The position numbers and the translations under genes are program-made. The notes beneath the pieces are model-generated. The model was not told the DNA's origin. It searched no databases and saw nothing but the letters and a program-made list of their open reading frames with translations. Below, one piece after another: positions 6,929 through 13,138 of a stretch of DNA of 13,547 nucleotides. Each line of letters opens with the position of its first letter. The first letter of the stretch is position 1. Source of the DNA: Baffinella frigidus (lineage: Eukaryota > Cryptophyceae > Cryptomonadales > Baffinellaceae); contig MU647438.1 in assembly GCA_026770585.1 (NCBI GenBank), positions 46,043-59,589 on the forward strand, read 5' to 3'.

Positions 6929-7045
6929 CAGGGGTACCTCGCTCATAAGAAACCGCCACCCCCAAGGAGCCTACAGTAGGCCCATGCGTAGGGCCCTAGG
7001 GTGGTCCTAGGGGGGGGGCAGTTTCTTATGAGCGAGGTACCCCTG
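6929..7045 (+). mobile_element. MITE-A, full-length copy in a telomere-like site
   Basis: 117 bp, CAGGGG to CCCCTG, TA on both sides. Removing the element and one TA restores AACCCCTAACCCC, which matches the surrounding AACCCCTA repeats. This independently supports a TA duplication on insertion. Confidence 0.92.
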
Positions 7046-7211
7046 TAACCCCTAACCCCCAACCCCCAACTCCTGCTCAATTGGGAGCATCGCAATACTG
7101 GTCCTTGCTTGGGGATGGCATGGGCTGACACCGACAATCCTGTTTCACAAATCGGAATGAACGGAACAGCTCACCGATTGGAGAAAGGTGATAGGTCCCG
7201 CCAAGTTGCCA

Positions 7212-7291
7212 CTTATTGACACTTATTGACTTTATTCGAAAGTGAAAATGCACGGTGCAAGAATTGAGGCGAGATTAGGAAAAAGTCTGGG
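7212..7291 (-). repeat. Dispersed 80-bp repeat, copy 2
   Basis: Inverted relative to 166-245. Immediately downstream is a GGGTATTCCAGG-rich stretch (7345-7393) repeated at 7932-7980, then Rep-B. Confidence 0.8.
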
Positions 7292-7344
7292 ACCTGACCG
7301 TGACGTTTTCTGCCGCGTCCGGGCCCTCCCGTGTGATCTGTGGG

Positions 7345-7393
7345 TCGATTCCAGGGGTATTCCAGGGTCATTCCACGTTCGGCCGAGCCGGAG
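7345..7393 (+). repeat. 49-bp direct repeat, copy 1
   Basis: Matches 7932-7980 with about three mismatches (TCGATTCCAGGGGTATTCC at the start). At this copy it leads straight into Rep-B; at the other it leads into AACCAGGCACCC. Confidence 0.85.
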
Positions 7394-7629
7394 ATCCTTT
7401 AGGTCCTTGAGGTTCTTCGAGCTCCCAACATAGGCGGACACCGGAACTGGTTCTGCAGAAAAGCCATGCTTCCTTTCGGATCACATCAAGCCCCCCTGTG
7501 CAGAGGATCCAAGAAAGGCCTCTTTCGCGTGGGGGGCAGCGTGGTGCACGCCTCTAGTGCAACCAAGAGTGGCTGCTTATGTGGCTAGGTTATGGGCCTC
7601 GACTCATAGTTGTGAGCCTCGACTCATAG
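7392..7629 (-). repeat. Segmental duplication, copy B (empty site)
   Basis: Inverted duplicate of 3420-3775 without the MITE-A insertion. It contains Rep-B (plus strand, about 7392-7510), the GTGCACGCCTCTAGTGCAAC junction with the single TA at 7555-7556, and CGACTCATAG units (three here, two in copy A). Confidence 0.92.
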
Positions 7630-7648
7630 GTTATGGGCCTCGACTTTC

Positions 7649-7740
7649 AACCAGGCACCCAGGGGGCGGAAGCGCAAGTCCTTTAGGTCCTTAAGATTTT
7701 AGTTTCTCCCAACATATGGCAACGACACACCGTTCAGTTC
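7649..7740 (+). repeat. Repeat mosaic including a Rep-B variant
   Basis: AACCAGGCACCC...GCAAGT (7649-7679) recurs at 7981-8011. It is followed by a Rep-B variant (TCCTTTAGGTCCTTAAGATT) of the same type as the 356-400 fragment. TTCTGAGCCAGTTATGGATC at 7738-7757 recurs as TTCTCAGCCAGTCATGGATC at 8011-8030. Confidence 0.75.
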
Positions 7741-7824
7741 TGAGCCAGTTATGGATCACCCAACACCTTCGTAGGATCCCTCCTCAGGCAGAATCGTGCT
7801 GGGGGCGCATACATGGCACAGAAG

Positions 7825-7903
7825 GGCGCCCGAGAGAGCTCGTGCGCCATGAGAGATCGGAAACAGAGGGCGTTCGAGTGAGCTCGGGCGCCATGGAGGA
7901 TCG
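7825..7903 (+). repeat. 43-bp imperfect tandem repeat
   Basis: Two ~36-base units, each with GAGCTCGKGCGCCATG and a GATCG end, start at about 7825 and 7868. No coding function is evident. Confidence 0.6.
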
Positions 7904-7931
7904 AGGAGCACAAGTCTTTTAAGTTGATTAT

Positions 7932-8030
7932 TCGATTCCAGGGGTATTCCAGGGGCATTCCACGTTCGGCTGAGCCGGAGAACCAGGCACCCCGGGGGCG
8001 GAAGCGCAAGTTCTCAGCCAGTCATGGATC
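7932..8030 (+). repeat. Direct repeat mosaic, copy 2
   Basis: Joins the 49-bp repeat (7932-7980), the AACCAGGCACCC repeat (7981-8011) and the CAGCCAGTCATGGATC repeat. In the 7345-7757 copy the same pieces are separated by Rep-B and duplication B, which suggests that those were inserted later or that this copy is a deletion product. Confidence 0.75.
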
Positions 8031-8054
8031 ACCCGGTAAGCCAGAGGTGCAAGA

Positions 8055-8159
8055 TATCCCTTAAGTGGCCATGCCGACAAATTTGAGGGCCAAGAGGTCC
8101 TTGGCAGGTCCTAGGACCCTACGGTAGGACGTATGCGTCTACTGGCCACTTAAGGGATA
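8055..8159. mobile_element. 105-bp foldback with 17-bp arms
   Basis: The arms TATCCCTTAAGTGGCCA (8055-8071) and its exact reverse complement (8143-8159) bound 71 bp that includes CCTAGGACCCTACGGTAGGA, a word also present in MITE-A. A 16-bp direct repeat, TAAGCCAGAGGTGCAA, flanks it at 8037-8052 and 8158-8173. This may be a small transposon with an unusually long target duplication, or a product of recombination. Confidence 0.65.
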
Positions 8160-8179
8160 AGCCAGAGGTGCAACCCTCG

Positions 8180-8223
8180 TACGAGTACGAGCTCGTACAT
8201 GTACAGGAGAGCTCCTGCGAGCT
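8180..8223. repeat. Cluster of nested GTAC/GAGCTC palindromes
   Basis: Contains GTACGAGCTCGTAC, GTACATGTAC, GGAGAGCTCC and GCGAGCTC-type words back to back. It leads directly into the MITE-A copy that has palindrome units inside it. Confidence 0.85.
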
Positions 8224-8311
8224 CAGGGGTACGAAGCTTCGTACGAAGCTTCGTACCTCGCTCATAAGAAACCGACCTTCCCTAGGACCCTACATTAGGA
8301 CCATGCCTGGG
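8224..8311 (+). mobile_element. MITE-A copy with two palindrome units inserted at GTAC
   Basis: The start CAGGGGTAC (8224-8232) is followed by GAAGCTTCGTAC twice (8233-8256) and then by CTCGCTCATAAGAAACCG, the exact continuation of the MITE arm. Without the 24 bases the arm is typical. The element breaks off after CCATGCCTGGG at about 8311, so the right arm is missing. The left flank is CT and not TA. Confidence 0.85.
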
Positions 8312-8400
8312 TATTACATTGTAATCGAGCACTCCAGGTCGCACGTACAAGAGCTTCAATTTGAGGCACCCACCCGGGCAGCACCCGGGGGTTCGTTTAA

Positions 8401-9150
8401 AAAACGATATTGGCGAGAAAACCGACCTAAAGGACCGACCACCCACCGCCGGTGGGAAGAAATATGGCAGCGAAAAATGCTTATTACCGAAAACCTTCGG
8501 CGCGATGATCAATTGGATGAAGTTGGGCGGAGCAGGGTTCTGATGTACGGAGCATTGACCAACTTTTCGCGGCGCATCTTTTGAGCTAATATGTTCCTGT
8601 GCGATTCTCCCTGCATCGTACGGTACCAGACACTGCCAGTTCTCCACCCAAACCATATATTTCAGAGCTCAACAGCGCGCTCCCCGCTCTCTCCCGCCCT
8701 ATCCGCGCGCGGCACCGCATGCAAAGGGGAAGAACTAGAGCAGGCACGCGACTCGAGGCGCGGAAGAGCGAGCAGCCCCGCATTTATTCATCACTCAGCC
8801 GAAATTCACCGCCTCCCACCTGATCTATGCACATTTCTCCTCATTCTCTCTGCTTTGGTCGCCTCGCCTTGGCGCCCACTCGGCGTGTGAGCCGACAGCC
8901 GGCCAGGATCCTCCTCTTCTGTCCAGCGCGCCTGGAAATCAGAATCCTGGCCTTTATCCGCGCATCAGTGGCGCCTCGACGCTCGCAAGGTGCCAGCGGG
9001 CTTGCTTCAACACTAGTCTGCCCTGCAGGTGGAGGGTCATGCCGCTGCCCGCCCCCCCGCTGCCGGAATTGGCCGCCCAGACCCCGGATTCTTGACCATG
9101 GAATAGGCATGGAGGAGCCTTTTGGTCGGTTTTCTCGCAAATATCGTTTT
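8401..9150. mobile_element. Putative 750-bp element with 33-bp inverted repeats
   Basis: The arms 8401-8433 and 9118-9150 are reverse complements at 31 of 33 positions (AAAACGATATTKGCGAGAAA...). The 684-bp interior is fairly GC-rich with several short open frames (the longest are 99 and 124 codons) that show no motif I recognise and overlap on both strands, so none is called. The right arm touches the TTAA in which the piggyBac element sits. A TTAA also precedes the left arm (8397-8400), so this could itself be a TTAA-targeting non-autonomous element, although the two ends differ by two bases next to TTAA. Confidence 0.55.
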
Positions 9151-9168
9151 AATCATAATGAGGGCCGG
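9147..9168 (+). repeat. piggyBac terminal inverted repeat, left
   Basis: 22 bp including the TTAA target; an exact reverse complement of 10340-10361. Inside the TTAA it begins TCATAATGAGGG, while many piggyBac elements begin CCY. Confidence 0.88.
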
Positions 9169-9173
9169 TTTTT

Positions 9174-9241
9174 TGTAGCACCTGCTACACAAAAATTGTA
9201 GCATCTGCTACAATTTTGATCAAATTGTAGCAGCTGCTACA
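9174..9241 (+). repeat. Three palindromic subterminal repeats
   Basis: TGTAGCANNTGCTACA occurs at 9174-9189 (CC centre), 9197-9212 (TC) and 9226-9241 (GC). The second is extended to a near-perfect 26-bp palindrome by flanking AAAAT/ATTTT. A fourth copy is at 10324-10339. Position and symmetry suggest transposase-binding sites (inference). Confidence 0.85.
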
Positions 9242-9246
9242 ATGAA

Positions 9247-9252
9247 TTTATT
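9247..9252 (-). promoter_or_regulatory. Possible polyadenylation signal of the transposase remnant
   Basis: AATAAA on the minus strand, ~265 bases downstream of the transposase stop and still inside the element. The motif is short and could be chance. Confidence 0.3.
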
Positions 9253-9395
9253 CTTTCGTGGCCTTGCCCTAGGCGCTATTGCAGAGACCCATACTAAAAA
9301 CTGAGAGCACATCTCAACTGGACCTCGCCGTTTTGGTGCTTGGAAGTGCTCTCAGATTTTCGCTCGGGTCACGGGAAGGGTGTTTTCGGGGCATT

Positions 9396-9432
9396 ACCCA
9401 CATATGTGGGTATTTCACCCACGTACGTGGGT
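9396..9432. promoter_or_regulatory. Paired 16-bp palindromes
   Basis: ACCCACATATGTGGGT (9396-9411) and ACCCACGTACGTGGGT (9417-9432) are both perfect palindromes with start points 21 bp apart, about two helical turns. They lie in the 3' non-coding part of the piggyBac element. The spacing suggests a protein-binding pair, but no function can be shown. Confidence 0.5.
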
Positions 9433-9516
9433 TTTCTACATGCGTGCGCTTATGGCAGAGACTCAGACCACGCTCAGAACACGTTTGACACTCAGGAGAT
9501 GTTTGGAGAACATGTA

Positions 9517-10320
9517 TTACATCATGTGATCATAGTACATCCTCCTCTGGATGTGGATCGGGATGCACTGGCGTCCCGAAGTTGATCCGCACAGGAACAC
9601 CCCCCCCACGGAGGTGCTCTGGTCCGTGCAATCCGCGCAGAAGAACTTAGTCCTCTCCCGGCAGATGTTGCAAGACCTCTGAGCTGTCGGGACATCTCCG
9701 TACTGCATGTGCTCGTGGATCTTAAGGATGTTATGCTCGAGAGGCTCGTCGTTTTCAGCCTCGTCCTCGCTCCCCCCCCTCCCCCCCCTACGCTTCTTCT
9801 TCTGGCTCCTGCGCGCTGCAGAACCTCCCAGAAAGGGGTTCCGCATCAGCTGCGTCGCCAGCATGTTGATGAACTCACGGTGCGAGACCGTGGGGTGGTT
9901 GCCTAGCTTAGTGTACGCTCTAAACGCGTTGGCCTCCATGACCGAGAGGTGCCAAGAGAAGAGGCGCTTCCACCACGTCCTGGCCGCCCACGCGTCGTGC
10001 ACTCCGATGCCGGTGCTGCCGGGGGGAGCAAATGTTCAGTAAAGCAAAGTCAAGTAAATGTTCCTGCCGCAAGCGTGCCCCCCCCGTGCCCCACCAAAAA
10101 ACAAGCGGGGGGGGGGGGCGCACATGAGGTGGTTGGTAACGTCGATCCCGGCAGACCCGCCGTAGTAGTCGAGGATCTGCGCAGGGCATGGAACGATCTT
10201 GACCACGTCCTCGACGTGCCCCGTCACCTCGTTGACGCAGATGCGCTTCTTCGAGATCAGGGACACATGGACTCGTCCATGATCACCTTGAGTTGGGGCA
10301 GAGGGTTCAGGCAGAGCCAT
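9517..10320 (-). pseudogene. piggyBac transposase, C-terminal remnant (spliced)
   Basis: Remnant of a piggyBac transposase (DDE_Tnp_1_7 type), which cuts and pastes its element at TTAA in the nucleus. Two exons are inferred: 10124-10320 and 9517-10015, joined in frame across 10016-10123. Exon 1 contains DYYGGSAGIDV, matching the family's Y-N-x3-GG-VD region; the Asp codon at 10141-10143 would be the third catalytic residue. Exon 2 contains TWWKRLFSWHLSVMEANAF, the family's WW...NA helix, then a basic stretch (RRSQKKKRR) and a C-terminal cysteine-rich zinc domain with Cys-x2-Cys twice, followed by two more Cys and a His (residues 111, 114, 122, 125, 138, 146 and 150 counted from the GTG at 10002). 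Full transposases are usually 500-600 aa; about 230 codons remain. The first two catalytic Asp regions are missing or out of frame, so I infer an inactive protein. ATG at 10320 is the likeliest start if it is expressed; an upstream ATG at 10350 overlaps the terminal repeat. Confidence 0.78.
10016..10123 (-). other. Putative spliceosomal intron (108 nt) in the transposase
   Basis: On the minus strand it starts GTGCGC at 10123 and ends CCCCCCGGCAG at 10016, with a TTTACTGAAC branch-like word and pyrimidine-rich 3' end. Splicing joins AT + C to give Ile in a phase-2 junction and restores the piggyBac spacing between the GID motif and the WW motif. A run of 12 C follows the donor closely. Confidence 0.6.
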
Positions 10321-10323
10321 ATA

Positions 10324-10361
10324 TGTAGCAGGTGCTACACCGGCCCTCATTATGATTAAAA
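10324..10361 (-). repeat. piggyBac right terminus: subterminal palindrome plus TIR
   Basis: TGTAGCAGGTGCTACA (10324-10339) directly abuts the 22-bp terminal repeat (10340-10361). At the left end the same two parts are separated by five T. Only one subterminal palindrome is present here against three on the left. Confidence 0.85.
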
Positions 10362-10390
10362 GCTGAGGCCAGAATCTGGCCTCAGCTTTT
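10358..10390. repeat. 33-bp palindrome, 16-bp arms, 1-nt centre
   Basis: AAAAGCTGAGGCCAGA and its exact reverse complement flank a single A. The left arm begins inside the right TTAA of the piggyBac element, so the element inserted at the foot of this hairpin. Confidence 0.9.
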
Positions 10391-10753
10391 TCGTTTTAAA
10401 AGTCCATTTCCCCTAGGATGCAGGTGAAAGTTTTTAAACCCCTTTAAAATTGAATGACGTCCTCGCTCGGCAGCGGTTCGCCCTCTCGATATCAGATACA
10501 TCATCACGTACGGCGCCCGAGCTCGTACATGTACGAGCTCGAAGAAATGGAAATCGACTACGAGGCATGTAAGCTAAATTGGCCCGCTTTTTTGAACGAG
10601 AAAAGGATTTGGAAGACGAAATAATTTACCCCAAGTCCTTCAGGTCGTTTTGAAGACGAGCTCACGCTGAGCACTCTGATACAAAAATCTCTAATTAACG
10701 AGTGTTTGAACTAAGGCCAGTTGAAAACTGGCCTGCCGAAACATTCTCTCGAG
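10391..10753. other. Unassigned stretch
   Basis: No gene recognised. It holds GAGCTCGTACATGTACGAGCTC, an extended palindrome at about 10519-10540 made of the same GTAC words seen elsewhere, and an AAGTCCTTCAGGTCGTTTTG word (10633-10652) reminiscent of the Rep-B start. Confidence 0.3.
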
Positions 10754-10976
10754 AATTCGGACCCTTTTTTACCACACATTCCCCGTTCAATTTGATCTCG
10801 AATTAGTCAACTTTCAACTCGCGGAGCAATTCAGCCGCGAAATCGTGTAGTAAAGAAGGAAATCGATCAAGGCAAAAAAACGTTGTTTCCAGCAAGCTTT
10901 TGAGTTTTAAACGGCATTGTAAAAAAATCTCGTGGTACAAATGAAATCGTTTGTGTGGTAAAAAACGGTCCGAATT
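10754..10976. mobile_element. 223-bp element with 25-bp inverted repeats
   Basis: The arms 10754-10778 and 10952-10976 are reverse complements at 24 of 25 positions (AATTCGGACC, then a T-run, then ACCACACA). The AT-rich interior has no coding capacity; another GGTCCGAATTAA follows at 10984-10995. It is a MITE-like element, distinct from MITE-A. The inner end of each arm is GTGTGGTAAA. Confidence 0.7.
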
Positions 10977-11006
10977 TTGGAAAAGGTCCGAATTAACATA
11001 CACGCC

Positions 11007-11134
11007 TCGTACCGGTACATGTACATACATGTACACCATGTACCGGTAGTACGTACATGTACATGCCATGCATGCATGTCGTACATGTAGTACAGCTGTA
11101 CGACGTGTACACATACATGTACGAGAAGTGACTA
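11007..11134. repeat. Cluster of GTAC-centred palindromes
   Basis: A dense run of GTACCGGTAC, GTACATGTAC, TACGTA, ATGCATGCAT, GTACAGCTGTAC and similar words. Nearly every four to eight bases fall in a palindrome. No gene crosses it. Confidence 0.9.
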
Positions 11135-11140
11135 GTTCGT

Positions 11141-11704
11141 AAGAAGGTTGCTCAAGATTTTCTCAGATAATTTCTGAGATAAACCTTTTTAAAAAAAGTT
11201 AAAAGTATCCGATGCTCGGATTCCGAGCAAGCCAGCGGACATCGAAGGGATTTTGAATCACCCCTACGAGTAAGCGACGAGGACCCTACGGTAGGCAACC
11301 CGTAGGGACATAGGGGGGTTCCTACGGATAAGGTGTCGAAAAGGTGGCCCGATTTGGGCCGAAAATCCCTTCGTACGAGCTCGTAGCCCGCTGTGTGGGA
11401 TTGAGAGCAACATACGGCGACTACCGGTAGTTAAGTGTCGCATCAGTGTAAGGTGGGGGCATGCAAGCTTTGCACAGCTTCATTATGTACAACCTGGGGG
11501 AAACCCTTACACATCCACCTCTCTCACTCTTGCTCGCTGACTTCCGTACATTGGGGGAAACCTCTACATGCGTTTGGCTTGACATCTGAGGTATCCGTGG
11601 TTGGAGCTCCTGTGAGCTTAACGATGGGATACCATGGGCCTTCAGCCGACTTGCTTTATCCTGGTGTGCGTGCGAGCAAGATCCTCTGGATTACCTCAGC
11701 GCCC
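11141..11704. other. Unassigned stretch with small hairpins
   Basis: Contains two short perfect hairpins (11161-11179, arms TCTCAGA; 11214-11228, GCTCGGATTCCGAGC) and a repeated TGGGGGAAACC at 11495 and 11552. Open frames are short and show no motif. No gene called. Confidence 0.35.
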
Positions 11705-11855
11705 GTTTGAGGATACCCTTGAGCCGGTTCTGCCGCGATCCTCTGTACAGGGGGGCCTGGATGTGATCCGAAAGGAAGCACGGCCTTTCTACAGAACAAG
11801 TTCCGGTGTCCGCCTATGTTGGGAGCTCGAAGAACCTAAAGGACCTAAAGGACCC
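11705..11855 (-). repeat. Rep-B, copy 5 (extended)
   Basis: Core from about 11737 to 11855, plus the GCCGGTTCTGCCGCGATCC extension shared with copy 1. On the plus strand one frame is open across the whole repeat and encodes TSSGVRLCWELEEPKGPKG. Confidence 0.85.
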
Positions 11856-11887
11856 AACCCCAAAAAGTTGGGAATTGGGTAGGATCC

Positions 11888-11946
11888 TACGAAGCTTCGT
11901 ACGAAGCTTCGTACGAAGCTTCGTACGAGAACGAAGCTTCGTACGA
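11888..11946 (+). repeat. TACGAAGCTTCG tandem array (12-bp palindromic unit)
   Basis: Three perfect 12-bp units from 11888, then TACGAGAACGAAGCTTCGTA. It is the same unit as the insertion inside the MITE-A copy at 8233-8256 and the hybrid arrays near 6266 and 6580. Confidence 0.95.
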
Positions 11947-12006
11947 CTGATTGGGAATTCCTAACTGAAAAAGGGTGGGAGTTCGGAATGGCCCCCTCGG
12001 ACAGAA

Positions 12007-12048
12007 CCCTAGGACCCTGCACGAGGGCCCTAGGACCCTGTACGAGGG
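12007..12048 (+). repeat. 21-bp tandem repeat, two units
   Basis: CCCTAGGACCCTGCACGAGGG and a copy with one change (TAC for CAC in part). A third, partial unit follows. The CCTAGGACCCT core is also the inner part of MITE-A. Confidence 0.85.
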
Positions 12049-12317
12049 TCCTCGCAGACCGATACGAAGCTTCGTACAATGGTACATACATGTGCACGGT
12101 ACATTACAAGTACATGTAATTTGGGCAGATTACTACAGAGACACCTACGGGTACGTACAAGCTCGTACCGATGTTTGACCCCCTTTACCCCTGCAACAGA
12201 TACATGTAAATAATGGGGACCACAGGCTGCCGGGTACGATGTTCATCTGAAATCTCGTAACCTTACCGCCCTGGTCATGGCACTGTCGATAATGATGACA
12301 CTATCATCAATTTGGTT

Positions 12318-12370
12318 CAGGGGTTAGGGTTGAGGGTTTAGGGTTTACTGAAACCCCCAACTCCCAAAAA
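12318..12370. repeat. Inverted telomere-like segment
   Basis: GGGGTTAGGGTTGAGGGTTTAGGGTTT is present in the G-rich orientation (12318-12344), followed within a few bases by AACCCCCAACTCCC, the C-rich orientation. The polarity switches at about 12345-12352. Confidence 0.8.
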
Positions 12371-12407
12371 AACCCACACTCTCAACCACAAGTGTATTAT
12401 ATACTCT

Positions 12408-12738
12408 TACCCTAAACCCTAAACCCTAAACCCTAAACCCTGTACCCTGAACCTAATGACATACCCTCAAACCTAAACCCTGCACCCTGCACCCTGCACC
12501 CTGCACCCTGAAACCTCAACCCTAAACCCTAGGCCCTAACCCCTAACCCCTTTTGCCTAACCCCTGTCCCCTGACTCCTAACCCCTAACCCCTAACCCCT
12601 AACCCCTAACCCCTAACCCCTAACCCCCAACCCCTAACCCCTAACCCCTAACCCCTCAACCCTAGACCCCAAACCCTGAACCCGACACCCCAAACCCCTA
12701 AAGCCTAAAGCCTAAAGCCTAAAGCCTAAACCCAAACC

Positions 12739-12770
<32 letters not shown>

Positions 12771-13138
12771 ACCCTTAACCCTAAACCCTAAACCCTAAAC
12801 CCTAAACCCTAAGCACTTAACCCTAAACTCTAAGCCCTAAACCCTAAACCCAAAACCCAAAACCCTAAACCCTAAACCCTAAACCCTAAACCCTCAACCC
12901 TCAACCCTCAACCCTAAACCCTAAACCCTAATCCCTAACACCAAACCATAAACTCTGGACCCTAAACCATGAACCATAAAGCCCTTAACCCTAAACCCTG
13001 AACTCTAAACCCTAAATCCCCAACCCTAAACCCTAAACTCTAAAACTTGAACCCTGAACCCCAAACCCCAAACCCTGAACACTTAATCCTAAACCCTCAA
13101 ACCATAAATCCTGAACCCGAAACTCTAAACCCTAAACC
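12408..13138. repeat. Degenerate telomere-like array with homogenised variant blocks
   Basis: About 730 bases of CCCTAAA and variants in local runs: CCCTGCA (about 12478-12508), AACCCCT (about 12535-12655), CCTAAAG (about 12700-12728), CCCTCAA (about 12735-12775 and 12890-12912), with CCCTAAA blocks between. The last ~200 bases are strongly degenerate. Non-repetitive DNA follows at 13139. Confidence 0.95.

Larger units (their letters stand above)
9153..10355 (-). mobile_element. Non-autonomous piggyBac-type transposon
   Basis: A 1203-bp element flanked by TTAA on both sides (9149-9152 and 10356-10359), the target duplication typical of the piggyBac superfamily. The termini are perfect inverted repeats TCATAATGAGGGCCGG; identity extends through TTTTAA, so 9147-9168 pairs with 10340-10361. 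Palindromic subterminal repeats follow on both ends. The minus strand encodes the C-terminal part of a piggyBac transposase. Most of the catalytic domain is missing, so the element could move only with a transposase supplied from elsewhere. It is inserted at the right arm of the 8401-9150 element. Confidence 0.85.

Noticed and set aside
8168-8584. 138-codon plus-strand frame
   Set aside because: It begins in the palindrome cluster, crosses a MITE-A copy and the arm of the 8401-9150 element. No motif.
8591-9201. Overlapping 99- and 124-codon frames on both strands
   Set aside because: They overlap each other, have no recognisable domain and run into transposon arms.
9707-10359. Plus-strand frames of 65-136 codons
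   Set aside because: Antisense shadows of the piggyBac transposase remnant.
10358-10390. Hairpin followed by T-run resembling a rho-independent terminator
   Set aside because: The window is eukaryotic and the T-run is part of the palindrome; no gene ends beside it.
12408-13138. Regular short repeats as a possible CRISPR array
   Set aside because: Units are 7-8 bases with no unique spacers; they are telomere-like repeats.
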